In this document: in pieces, positions 37,732 to 45,217 of the stretch | Layout of the letters: every line of letters starts with the position of its first letter | Position numbering within the stretch: position 1 is the stretch's first letter | Source: Plantibacter sp. ME-Dv--P-122b | GTDB lineage: Bacteria > Actinomycetota > Actinomycetes > Actinomycetales > Microbacteriaceae | Assembly (NCBI RefSeq): GCF_030209375.1 | Contig: NZ_JARVSC010000005.1 | Coordinates: 124,001 to 188,000 of the forward strand | DNA length: 64,000 bases | Direction of reading: 5' to 3' | Made by a program: the position numbers and the translations under genes | The notes under the pieces: model-generated | What the model was told of the DNA's origin: nothing | What the model saw: only the letters and a program-made list of their open reading frames with translations | Database searches by the model: none

Positions 37732-37748
37732 GGCCGGGTCTTCCGGCC
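37732..37748 (+). terminator. Weak terminator-like hairpin after trpD
   Basis: A 6-bp GC stem (GGCCGG, loop GTCTT, CCGGCC) lies ten bases after the trpD stop codon. It is short and has no T-run, so its role is uncertain. Confidence 0.3.
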
Positions 37749-37772
37749 CTACCGGCCGTGGGCCGCAGCGCG

Positions 37773-37778
37773 TAGGTT
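37773..37778 (+). promoter_or_regulatory. Candidate -10 element of dhaKLM
   Basis: TAGGTT lies eight bases before an in-frame ATG (37787) and 60 bp before the Shine-Dalgarno-led ATG (37838) of dhaK. Transcription may therefore begin at or near the upstream ATG. Confidence 0.4.
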
Positions 37779-37837
37779 GAGACCCGATGCCGGCGTACCC
37801 GGTCGGCGGACCCGAACCGATCTTGCAGGAGGATTCA

Positions 37838-38839
37838 ATGAAGAAGCTCATCAATGATCCCAAGGACGTCGTCGTCGAGGCGGTGGCCGGATTCGGTGCC
37901 GCGCACCCCGACCTCGTCACCGTGTCGCTCGACCCCGTGTTCATCGCCCGAGCCGATGCCCCGGTCGCCGGGAAGGTGGGGATCGTGAGCGGCGGCGGCA
38001 GCGGGCACGAGCCCCTCCACGGCGGGTTCGTCGGATTTGGGATGCTCGACGCCGCCGTACCCGGCCCGGTGTTCACCTCGCCCACTCCGGACCCCATCCT
38101 CGCCGCCACGAAGGCGGTGGACGGTGGTGCCGGCGTCCTGCACATCGTCAAGAACTACACGGGCGACGTCCTCAACTTCGAGACCGCGGCCGACCTCGCG
38201 CTGGCCGAGGGCATCGAGGTGCGCTCGGTCATCGTCGACGACGACGTCGCGGTGAAGGACTCGCTCTACACGGCGGGGCGACGGGGTGTCGCCGGCACCG
38301 TCCTCGTGGAGAAGCTCGCCGGCGCACGTGCCGAGGCCGGGGGAGGACTCGACGAGGTCGCCGACCTCGCGACGAAGGTCAACGAGCGCACCCGCACGAT
38401 GGGCGTGGCACTCACCCCGTGCGTCGTCCCGCACGCGGGCGAGCCGAGTTTCACCCTGGCCGACGACGAGATCGAGATCGGCATCGGGATCCACGGTGAG
38501 CCCGGCCGTGAACGGATCCCGCTGGAGCCCGCCGACCGGATCGTCGACCGGCTGCTCGCCGCGATCCTTGAGGATCTGCCGTACGCACCGGGTGAGCGGA
38601 CCCTCGTCCTGGTGAACGGGATGGGCGGGACGCCGCAGGTCGAGCTCTTCATCGTCTTCCGACGCGTGGCCGAGGCACTCGCGGAACGCGGGATCGAGGT
38701 GGCACGGTCGCTCGTGGGGAACTACACGACCAGCCTCGAGATGCAGGGGGTGTCGATCACCCTCCTGAAACTCGACGACGAACTGATCGAATTGTGGGAC
38801 GCCCCGGTGCAGACCGCGGCGCTCCGGTGGGGACGGTAG
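37838..38839 (+). CDS. dhaK: PTS-dependent dihydroxyacetone kinase, substrate-binding subunit DhaK
   Basis: DhaK binds dihydroxyacetone covalently through a histidine hemiaminal, and the phosphate comes from DhaL-ADP. The 333-residue product has [35 protein letters not shown] and the substrate-binding H219 in [16 protein letters not shown]. It heads the dhaK-dhaL-dhaM operon. ATG 37838 has an excellent AGGAGG eight bases upstream. An in-frame ATG at 37787, just behind a -10 hexamer, would add 17 residues on a leaderless transcript. Confidence 0.95.
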   Translation: MKKLINDPKDVVVEAVAGFGAAHPDLVTVSLDPVFIARADAPVAGKVGIVSGGGSGHEPLHGGFVGFGMLDAAVPGPVFTSPTPDPILAATKAVDGGAGVLHIVKNYTGDVLNFETAADLALAEGIEVRSVIVDDDVAVKDSLYTAGRRGVAGTVLVEKLAGARAEAGGGLDEVADLATKVNERTRTMGVALTPCVVPHAGEPSFTLADDEIEIGIGIHGEPGRERIPLEPADRIVDRLLAAILEDLPYAPGERTLVLVNGMGGTPQVELFIVFRRVAEALAERGIEVARSLVGNYTTSLEMQGVSITLLKLDDELIELWDAPVQTAALRWGR

Positions 38840-38843
38840 ACGG

Positions 38844-39488
38844 ATGGGTTTGGACGGAGCCTGGGCGGTCGCCTGGATGCGGGCGAGTGCGGCGGTCGTC
38901 GCCGAGCATCGGGTGGAGCTGATCACGCTCGACCGCGACATCGGGGACGGCGACCACGGCGAGAACCTGGACCGCGGGTTCTCCGCGATCCTGCCGAAGC
39001 TCGACGAGCAGCCTCTCGATGTAACGCCCGCCGACATCCTCAAGCTCGCCGCGACGACGCTCATCTCGACCGTCGGGGGAGCGAGCGGTCCGTTGTACGG
39101 CACCGCGCTGCTCAAGGCGTCGATCGCCGTGGCCGGCCAGGAGGACCTCGACGCCGATGCCGTCGTGGCCCTGCTGACGGCGGCACGCGACGGGATCGTG
39201 CTCCGAGGCAAGGCCGAGGTCGGCGACAAGACCATGGTCGACGCGTGGACGCCCGCTGTGGACGCTGCTTCCGCGGCAGCGGCAGCGGGGGAGTCGCCGG
39301 CACGGGTGCTGGCCGCCGCCGCGGACGCCGCGTGGGGTGGTGCCGCCGCGACCGAGCCGCTCGTCGCCCGTAAGGGGCGTGCCAGCTACCTCGGTGAACG
39401 GGCGATCGGGCACCGCGACCCCGGGGCGCAGTCCACCTCCTATCTCCTGCAAGCGGCGGCTGCCGCCGCTGGCGAGGGTGCTGCATGA
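38844..39488 (+). CDS. dhaL: PTS-dependent dihydroxyacetone kinase, ADP-binding subunit DhaL
   Basis: DhaL holds ADP as a permanent cofactor and transfers phosphate to dihydroxyacetone bound on DhaK; DhaM rephosphorylates it. The 214-residue all-helical product has the Mg-nucleotide motif LDRDIGDGDHGENLDRGF and GGASGPLYGTALL. ELITLDRD, GDKTMVDAW and GRASYLGERAIGHRDPGA are also typical. It starts four bases after dhaK and overlaps dhaM by four bases, so the three subunits are made together. Confidence 0.95.
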   Translation: MGLDGAWAVAWMRASAAVVAEHRVELITLDRDIGDGDHGENLDRGFSAILPKLDEQPLDVTPADILKLAATTLISTVGGASGPLYGTALLKASIAVAGQEDLDADAVVALLTAARDGIVLRGKAEVGDKTMVDAWTPAVDAASAAAAAGESPARVLAAAADAAWGGAAATEPLVARKGRASYLGERAIGHRDPGAQSTSYLLQAAAAAAGEGAA

Positions 39489-40195
39489 GCGGGGGAGCCG
39501 TCGGCCTCGTCTTCGTCTCGCACAGTGCGTTGATCGCGGAGGGGCTCATCGCCCTGGCGCGGCAGATGGCGCCCGACGCGGCCCTCGCCGCAGCCGGTGG
39601 GACCGATGAGGGAGGGATCGGCACGAGCTTCGAGCTGGTCTCCGCCGGGATCGCCGCCGTGGACTCCGGGGTCGGGGTGGTGGTGCTGTGCGATCTGGGG
39701 TCGGCGATCCTGACCGCTGAGACGGCGCTCGACTTCCTCGACGACGACGTCCGAGGCCGGGTACGCGTCGTCGACGCCCCGCTCGTCGAAGGCGGGGTCG
39801 CCGCAGCCGTGGCCGCGCAGACCGGCGCGTCGCTCGACGAGGTCGTGGCCGCCGCGCGGTCCGCAGCCGGCGGTGACCCTGCCCAGCACGGCGCCGACGA
39901 GGCCACTCGGGCGGGAGGGTCCGACGATCCGACAGCGTCCCACGCCGCAGCCTCCGTGACCCTGCGGAACAAGGACGGGCTCCACGCCCGACCCGCTGCG
40001 GAGTTCGTGAAGCTGGCGAGCACGTTCGCGGCCAAGGTGGTCGTGAACGGGAAGGACGCCAAGAGCCTGCTCGGGATCATGTCACTGGGCCTCGTCAAGG
40101 GGGCGGTCGTGGAGCTGCAGGCGGACGGTCCGGACGCGAAGGATGCCATCGGGGCACTGGCGTCGCTCATCGAATCCGGCTTCGGAGAGGTCTGA
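39485..40195 (+). CDS. dhaM: DhaM phosphotransferase subunit with fused HPr domain
   Basis: DhaM relays phosphate from the PTS to DhaL-ADP. The 236-residue product is a two-domain fusion. Residues 1-130 form the EIIA-mannose-like domain with phospho-site H13 in LVFVSHSALIAEGL and CDLGSAILTAETAL. After a short Ala/Asp linker, residues about 155-236 form a complete HPr domain with phospho-site H167 in DGLHARPAAEFV and the SLLGIMSLG region. In E. coli a truncated EI domain is also fused; here EI would have to come from elsewhere. ATG 39485 overlaps dhaL. Confidence 0.94.
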   Translation: MSGGAVGLVFVSHSALIAEGLIALARQMAPDAALAAAGGTDEGGIGTSFELVSAGIAAVDSGVGVVVLCDLGSAILTAETALDFLDDDVRGRVRVVDAPLVEGGVAAAVAAQTGASLDEVVAAARSAAGGDPAQHGADEATRAGGSDDPTASHAAASVTLRNKDGLHARPAAEFVKLASTFAAKVVVNGKDAKSLLGIMSLGLVKGAVVELQADGPDAKDAIGALASLIESGFGEV

Positions 40196-40266
40196 CGGGT
40201 CGCGCTCGGGGCGGAAGCAGGTCGGTGGCCCGTGCGCAACGGGGTGGTCGACTCAGACGGTCGGCG

Positions 40267-40272
40267 TAGCAT
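40267..40272 (+). promoter_or_regulatory. Leaderless promoter -10 of the small CxxC protein gene
   Basis: TAGCAT is followed by exactly seven bases and then ATG 40280, with no Shine-Dalgarno. This is the same geometry as the trpD and dipeptidase promoters and supports the chosen start. Confidence 0.6.
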
Positions 40273-40279
40273 GACCCGC

Positions 40280-40504
40280 ATGAACGAGCAGACGAAGACG
40301 TCGGACACCGAAGACCGCCAGTGCACGGTCTGTGGCCATCCGCTCGCCGAGCACACCTTCGACCGTTCCTCCGGGCACGATCACTTCATGACCTGCCCGA
40401 CGGGGGAGCGGCTTCCGGACCCCGCGCAGTCCGCTGTCCCGGTCAATGAGTTCGGGATGCCGCTCTGGGACCAGGACCCAGATCGACCTGCTCCGTCGGT
40501 CTGA
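40280..40504 (+). CDS. Small hypothetical protein with CxxC...H/C motif
   Basis: I do not recognise a family. The 74-residue acidic product holds CTVCGHPLAEHTF near its start and HFMTCPTGERLP in the middle. The cysteines and histidines could form one small zinc site (CxxC, then H or C). The C-terminus is Pro/Asp-rich. A leaderless-type promoter sits seven bases before ATG 40280. The gene lies between dhaM and the convergent tetR and need not belong to either. Coding is supported by the promoter and by codon-position bias. Confidence 0.6.
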   Translation: MNEQTKTSDTEDRQCTVCGHPLAEHTFDRSSGHDHFMTCPTGERLPDPAQSAVPVNEFGMPLWDQDPDRPAPSV

Positions 40505-40525
40505 CGACCCCGGTGGCCTCCGCCG

Positions 40526-41104
40526 TCAGCCGAGGAGGAGCAACGACCGGACGGCGACGCTGACACCCGTGGCGCTCGATGCCGGCGTCTCGTGCAGTGC
40601 ACTGCCATCGATGAGCCAGCGCGCCCATCGGACGAGCTGCTCGGGTGAGGCGTCAGAACGGGCGGCGCTGGTGCGGACCGCCTCGGTGATGTGCTCGAGC
40701 AGGAAGCGGTCGACCATGTCCCGCTCGACGTCGAGGACGGCCGCCACGGCGTGGAGATGGGCCATGCCCTGGACCGCGCGAGCGAAACCGACCGTCTGGC
40801 CGGCAGCCCGTTGGCGGTCGAGTGCACCGAGATAGGTGGTCAACGCCGGGCGCCCGGGCCCGGCGCGCGTGGCGAGGTGCAGTTGCTCCTCGGTCCAGGC
40901 GGCACTCACCCGCAGCAGCGTGACCAGGATGTCGAGCTTGGTGGGGAAGTAGTGGAACAGGGTCCCCGAGGAGATGTCCGCCGCACGGCAGATGTCCGCC
41001 GTCGAGGTGGTCTCGTAGCCTTCGGTGGCGAAACAGCGGTAGGCGGCGGCGAGGATCGCGGTCTGGCGCGCGGTGAACCGCTGAGGGTCGACGATCCTCG
41101 GCAA
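40526..41104 (-). CDS. TetR/AcrR-family transcriptional repressor
   Basis: The 192-residue product has an N-terminal helix-turn-helix (TARQTAILAAAYRCFATEGYE, then TTSTADICRAADISSGTLFHYF). A ligand-binding domain with no recognisable ligand signature follows. It is divergent from the ABC exporter genes and probably represses them through the palindrome at 41138-41153. I chose TTG 41104 because GGAGGG lies seven bases upstream; GTG 41131 would add nine residues. Such regulators usually respond to a substrate of the adjacent exporter. Confidence 0.88.
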   Translation of the reverse strand: MPRIVDPQRFTARQTAILAAAYRCFATEGYETTSTADICRAADISSGTLFHYFPTKLDILVTLLRVSAAWTEEQLHLATRAGPGRPALTTYLGALDRQRAAGQTVGFARAVQGMAHLHAVAAVLDVERDMVDRFLLEHITEAVRTSAARSDASPEQLVRWARWLIDGSALHETPASSATGVSVAVRSLLLLG

Positions 41105-41137
41105 GGCTGCCCTCCCATATTCCCAGAGCACTCACTC

Positions 41138-41153
41138 TAGAGCATATGCTCTA
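41138..41153. promoter_or_regulatory. Perfect 16-bp palindrome, likely operator of the TetR regulator
   Basis: TAGAGCATATGCTCTA is a perfect palindrome in the gap between the divergent tetR and ABC exporter genes, 34 bp upstream of the chosen tetR start. On the - strand, TTGATA overlaps its upstream edge as a possible -35 of tetR. Its size and symmetry are typical of TetR operators, so autoregulation is likely. Confidence 0.65.
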
Positions 41154-41371
41154 TCAATTCAGTGCAGATCAGAGGTGGTTTCGCAGCCGAGGCGATCGGG
41201 TCGCGCGGTTCGAAGCACGGGGCGGTGCTCACCTCGCGGTCGGACGCTCGACGGTCAGGTCACGGCTTTTGCCCGTCCGTGATGATCAACCCCTGGTTGG
41301 CAGTCGCCTGCGCAAGCTCGTCCGTAGCGTCGACGGTACGAGGCAACCACGATGAGCAGGAGGGCGACGCC

Positions 41372-42274
41372 ATGACGATCGATGTGGAGGGGCTGGCGAA
41401 GTCCTACCGAGGCAGGTATGCGGTGCGCGACGTGAGTTTCAGGGTCCAGTCGGGCACGGTCACCGGGTTCCTGGGGCCGAACGGAGCCGGCAAGTCCACG
41501 ACGATGCGTTCGATCGTCGGGCTCGACCGTCCCACCGCCGGTCGTGCACGTGTCGACGGCGCTGAGTACCGGGCGTTCGCCGCGCCGCTGCGCGAGGTCG
41601 GTGCGCTCCTGGATGCGAGGGCGGCGCACCGGTCGCGGTCGGCGCTGAACCACCTCGCCTCGATCGCGGCGACGCACCGCATCCCGCGTTCGCGCGTGGA
41701 CGAGGTGCTCGAGGCGACGGGTCTCAGCGCGGTCGCCACGAGGAAGGTCGGCGGGTTCTCGCTCGGGATGGGTCAGCGCTTGGGGATCGCCGCGGCACTG
41801 CTGGGCGATCCGGGCACGCTCATCCTCGATGAGCCGGTCAACGGCCTGGACCCCGAAGGCGTGACCTGGGTCCGAGAGCTCCTGGCCCGGCTGGCGGCCG
41901 AGGGGCGCACGGTGTTCCTGTCGTCGCACCTGCTGAACGAGCTCGCGCTCATCGCAGACCATGTGATCATCATCGGTCGCGGCGAGATCATCGCGGACGC
42001 ACCGATCGGTTCGCTCACCGAGCAGGGAGACGGTCGTGTCCGCGTTCGCACGCTCGACGCTCCTGCACTCACTCACCGGATCACCTCAGCTGGGGCGACG
42101 GTGGCGTCGAGCGAGCCGGGCGTGCTTGAGGTGGAGGGCCTCTCCGCGGAGCAGATCGCCCGTGCCGCGCACGAGGCGGGAGTGCTGCTCACCGAGCTGA
42201 CACCCCTCCGCCAGACCCTCGAAGAGGCCTACAACCGACTCACCCGCGACGCACAGGAATTCGCCTCCGCCTGA
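41372..42274 (+). CDS. ABC-2 type transporter ATP-binding protein
   Basis: This is the ATPase of a two-component exporter, BcrA/DrrA-like. The 300-residue product has Walker A GPNGAGKSTTMRSIVG, an ABC signature region in a variant form (FSLGMGQRLGIAAALLGDP), Walker B LILDEPVNGLDPEG and the H-loop FLSSHLLNELALIAD. A C-terminal extension of about 90 residues follows. ATG 41372 follows AGGAGGG; the 210-bp longer open frame upstream covers the control region. It pairs with the permease 29 bp downstream. Confidence 0.93.
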   Translation: MTIDVEGLAKSYRGRYAVRDVSFRVQSGTVTGFLGPNGAGKSTTMRSIVGLDRPTAGRARVDGAEYRAFAAPLREVGALLDARAAHRSRSALNHLASIAATHRIPRSRVDEVLEATGLSAVATRKVGGFSLGMGQRLGIAAALLGDPGTLILDEPVNGLDPEGVTWVRELLARLAAEGRTVFLSSHLLNELALIADHVIIIGRGEIIADAPIGSLTEQGDGRVRVRTLDAPALTHRITSAGATVASSEPGVLEVEGLSAEQIARAAHEAGVLLTELTPLRQTLEEAYNRLTRDAQEFASA

Positions 42275-42303
42275 CGTCGCGTCTTCTCGAAAGGACCATC
42301 CTC

Positions 42304-43125
42304 ATGAGCACCACCACCGGCATGGCCGCGGCACCCGTCGCGCGGCGCTTCTCCGCAGGCGAGGTGAGCCTCGGCGGCACGATCGTCTCCGAATGGATCA
42401 AGTTCCGTGGACTCGCCTCGAACCACGTCCTCGCGGGATTCGCGTTCTTGCTGCTGACCGCGAACGGGATCGCGATGCCCTGGGCGTACGTCTTCCGCGA
42501 CCGCGGTTCACCGAAGGCGAACTACGACGCCTACCCCGAGATGATCGTCGACAAGACCGGCTACGTCGGCATCGTCGTCGCGGTGCTCGCCGTCTTGATG
42601 ATCACGAACGAGTACCGGTCCGGTCAGATCGGCACGACACTGCTCGCGGTTCCGCGTCGGACGCCGGTGCTCGTCGCGAAGGCCTCGATCATCGCGGGTG
42701 TCTCGTTCCTCATCGGTGTCGTCAGCTCAGCCGTCGGCTTCGCCCTCGCGCCCATGATCCTGGCCGGAGGTGGCTACAGCTACGTGCTGGAAACGCCCGA
42801 CCTGGCACGGTTGGTGCTCGGATCCGGGCTCTACCTGGCGGCCATCAGCATCATCGGGATCGCACTCGGCACCATCATCCGCAACGTCGTCGCGGCGGTG
42901 CTCGCGACGATCGTGCTCCTCATCATCGTGCCGGTAATCCCGCAGATGTTCTCCGAGTACGGCACCGAGATCACCCGCTTCTTCCCGATCCAGGCCGGCT
43001 CGCTCCTCCTCGCCCCGACCGGCACCGACCCGATGGGACCGTGGACCGGGTATGCCGTTCTGCTGATCTGGACGCTGGCGTCCTTCGTCGTCGCAGCGAT
43101 CACGTTCCTGCGCCGCGACGCCTGA
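42304..43125 (+). CDS. ABC-2 type transporter permease
   Basis: This 273-residue integral membrane protein has about six helices (for example YVGIVVAVLAVLMITNEYRS, ASIIAGVSFLIGVVSSAVGF and VVAAVLATIVLLIIVPVIPQM). The segment ITNEYRSGQIGTTLLAVPRR is typical of ABC-2 permeases of the bacitracin/lantibiotic immunity type. With the ATPase it would export a hydrophobic or peptide compound. The substrate is unknown; control by the adjacent TetR and by the downstream two-component system is plausible. Confidence 0.9.
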   Translation: MSTTTGMAAAPVARRFSAGEVSLGGTIVSEWIKFRGLASNHVLAGFAFLLLTANGIAMPWAYVFRDRGSPKANYDAYPEMIVDKTGYVGIVVAVLAVLMITNEYRSGQIGTTLLAVPRRTPVLVAKASIIAGVSFLIGVVSSAVGFALAPMILAGGGYSYVLETPDLARLVLGSGLYLAAISIIGIALGTIIRNVVAAVLATIVLLIIVPVIPQMFSEYGTEITRFFPIQAGSLLLAPTGTDPMGPWTGYAVLLIWTLASFVVAAITFLRRDA

Positions 43126-43188
43126 ACGGTGCTCACGAGGCGCGCGAGGGAGAATGAGAGCCGAGCTCGGAACGGAGGCGGCAAGGGT

Positions 43189-44406
43189 ATGAGTGCTCAT
43201 GCAATCCAGCCGGTCGTGGACGCCGCGGAGGTCGACCGTGTCCTCGGCTCACGCGTGCTCCGCTGGTCCAGGGCACACCAGCGTGTGGTCGACGTCCTGG
43301 TCGCCGCGACGTGTCTCCTGTTCCAAGCGCTCATGCTCGTCCTGCCAGGTGCGCAACCGCTCTGGCCGGGGTTGCCGTTGGTGATCGTCTCGAGCGTGCT
43401 CCTGGTGTGGCGGCGGCGGTATCCGCGGGCGATCCTCGTCGCCGCCGCGCTCGCGAACACGGCTGGTGTGCTCCTGTCCGACCCGGCCGCACCCTCGGCG
43501 CTGCCCGCCGCCATCGCGCTGTACTCGGTGGCCGCCATGCTGCCCACCGGAACCGCACTGCTGGGCTACGCGGTCGTCGTGGGTCTTCCCGCGTCGGGGC
43601 TGCTCATCCGGTTGCTCACGACGGGGTCGACCCAGGCCCCCTCGTTGCTGGAACCGCTGGCGCTGCTCGCTCTTGCCGCTGGTGTCGCCGCTCGCGGCGT
43701 GACGCAGCGCCGAGCTGCCCTCGCGCAACTCGTGAACGAACGACTCACCACGGCTCGGGTGGTGGAGCGGCAGCGGATCGCCGCGGAGATGCACGATGTC
43801 GTCGCCCACTCGCTGTCGACGATGATCTCCCTCGCGGACGGGGCGTCCAGCGGCTGGGAGCGGCACCCCGAGCGGTCGGCCCGAGCGCTCGAGCAGGTGG
43901 GTGGTGTCGGGCGCAGTGCGCTGAGCGAGATGAGCCGCGTCCTGCAGGTGCTCCGAGCGGGGGATGCGGTGCTGGACCGGCGTCTACACCGGTCGGGACA
44001 CAACGTCTCCGATGTAGAGGAGATCGTCGAGGTCTTCCGGAGCACCGGCATGCCGGTCACACTCACCCGGTCCGGCGGGGCGATGCCGGAGCAGCCCGCG
44101 CTGGTGACGACGGTGTACCGGATCGTCCAGGAGTCGCTCACCAACGTGTTGCGGTACGCCGTCGACCCCACATGGGTCGAGGTCGGCATCGACGTGGCGC
44201 CCGACACCGTCGCGGTGTGGATCACCGACGACGGCCGTATCGACACCCACGGTACCCGGGCTCCGAGCCAGGGGAGTGGGCAGGGGCTCCCGGGTGTCGC
44301 CGCCCGAGCCGCGGCATACGGCGGCACGAGCGAGGCAGGGCCGTGCGAGGGCGGGGGCTGGTCGACCAGCGCGACGCTCCACATCGATCAGGGGGCAACC
44401 GTATGA
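43189..44406 (+). CDS. Two-component sensor histidine kinase (HisKA_3/NarL type)
   Basis: This is a membrane sensor kinase. The 405-residue product has four to five N-terminal membrane helices (about residues 28-165). The HisKA_3 dimerisation domain follows, with the phospho-His in RQRIAAEMHDVVAHSLSTM, then the ATPase domain with N-box TVYRIVQESLTNVLRYA and the G-box GQGLPGVAARAAAYGG. There is no large extracellular sensor domain, so it may sense within the membrane or through the ABC exporter. ATG 43189 is preferred (AAGGGT upstream); GTG 43129 would add 20 residues. It overlaps the response regulator gene by four bases. Confidence 0.92.
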   Translation: MSAHAIQPVVDAAEVDRVLGSRVLRWSRAHQRVVDVLVAATCLLFQALMLVLPGAQPLWPGLPLVIVSSVLLVWRRRYPRAILVAAALANTAGVLLSDPAAPSALPAAIALYSVAAMLPTGTALLGYAVVVGLPASGLLIRLLTTGSTQAPSLLEPLALLALAAGVAARGVTQRRAALAQLVNERLTTARVVERQRIAAEMHDVVAHSLSTMISLADGASSGWERHPERSARALEQVGGVGRSALSEMSRVLQVLRAGDAVLDRRLHRSGHNVSDVEEIVEVFRSTGMPVTLTRSGGAMPEQPALVTTVYRIVQESLTNVLRYAVDPTWVEVGIDVAPDTVAVWITDDGRIDTHGTRAPSQGSGQGLPGVAARAAAYGGTSEAGPCEGGGWSTSATLHIDQGATV

Positions 44407-45107
44407 GCGCGACCAGACCCTCGATCATCAGCGTGCTGGTGGTCGACGACCAGGAACTCGTCCGGACGGGCAGCGCGCTGACCCTCGATTCCGCGCCCGA
44501 CATCGAGGTCGTGGGGGAGGCGGCGACGGGTGAGGAGGCGATTCGGCGTGTACGGGAACTGCAACCGGACGTCGTCCTCATGGATGTGCGGATGCCCGGC
44601 ATGGGCGGCGTCGAAGCGACACGGATCATCACCACGATCCAGCCGACCACGCGCGTCCTCATCCTCACCACCTTCGACATCGATGAGTACGCGTTCGGCG
44701 GTCTCGACGCCGGCGCCAGTGCCTTCCTATTGAAGAGCACCCCACCAGGGCGGTTGCAGGAGGCCGTTCGAACCATCCATGCCGGTGAAGCCGTCGTCGA
44801 ACCCAGGATCACCAGGAAACTCATCGAGCACTATGCCTCCGGTGGCCGGCCGCGTGAGCATGGGGGAGCAGGCGGGACGGCTCACCCGCTCGACCCGCTC
44901 AGCCCGCGCGAGCTCGACGTGTTCGGATGCATCGTCGCCGGGCTGTCGAATCGTGAGATCTGCGACGCGCTCCACCTCTCGCCGTCGACGGTCAAGACGC
45001 ACGTCAACCGCATCTTCGCGAAGTTGCACCTCCGCGATCGGGTCCACGCGGTGATCCTGGGGCAGGACCTCCGGAACCGGGCTGCCTGGCACCCCGGATT
45101 CAGCTGA
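44403..45107 (+). CDS. NarL/LuxR-family response regulator
   Basis: This is the partner of the upstream kinase. The 234-residue product has a receiver domain with the acidic pair VLVVDDQELV, phospho-acceptor D61 in VVLMDVRMPGMGG, Thr in ILTTFD and Lys in FLLKSTPP. A linker and a LuxR-type helix-turn-helix follow (LSPRELDVFGCIVAGLSNRE, then STVKTHVNRIFAKL). ATG 44403 overlaps the kinase stop. Its target is not visible; the adjacent ABC exporter or its own operon is the obvious candidate. Confidence 0.95.
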   Translation: MSATRPSIISVLVVDDQELVRTGSALTLDSAPDIEVVGEAATGEEAIRRVRELQPDVVLMDVRMPGMGGVEATRIITTIQPTTRVLILTTFDIDEYAFGGLDAGASAFLLKSTPPGRLQEAVRTIHAGEAVVEPRITRKLIEHYASGGRPREHGGAGGTAHPLDPLSPRELDVFGCIVAGLSNREICDALHLSPSTVKTHVNRIFAKLHLRDRVHAVILGQDLRNRAAWHPGFS

Positions 45108-45108
45108 G

Positions 45109-45127
45109 TTGACATAATGTGCATTAT
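45109..45127. promoter_or_regulatory. Orphan inverted repeat ATAATG-TG-CATTAT joined to TTGACA
   Basis: Directly after the response regulator stop codon, TTGACA (45109-45114) overlaps a perfect 6-bp inverted repeat (45114-45127). This looks like an operator on a -35 element, yet no convincing gene follows on the + strand before the convergent UvrA2 gene ends at 45218. It may be the leftover control site of a lost gene. Confidence 0.3.
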
Positions 45128-45217
45128 CAGCTCTTTTAAGCCCGCCGCGAGCGGGGTTGGATCGGGTCTCGTCGGCCTGCATCACCGACCTGAGGATCGC
45201 GACGACGACCGGGCGCG

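Noticed and set aside
41162-41371. 70-residue N-terminal extension of the ABC ATPase
   Set aside because: ATG 41372 has a good Shine-Dalgarno and begins directly before the conserved ATPase domain; the extension covers the control region and is not similar to the family.
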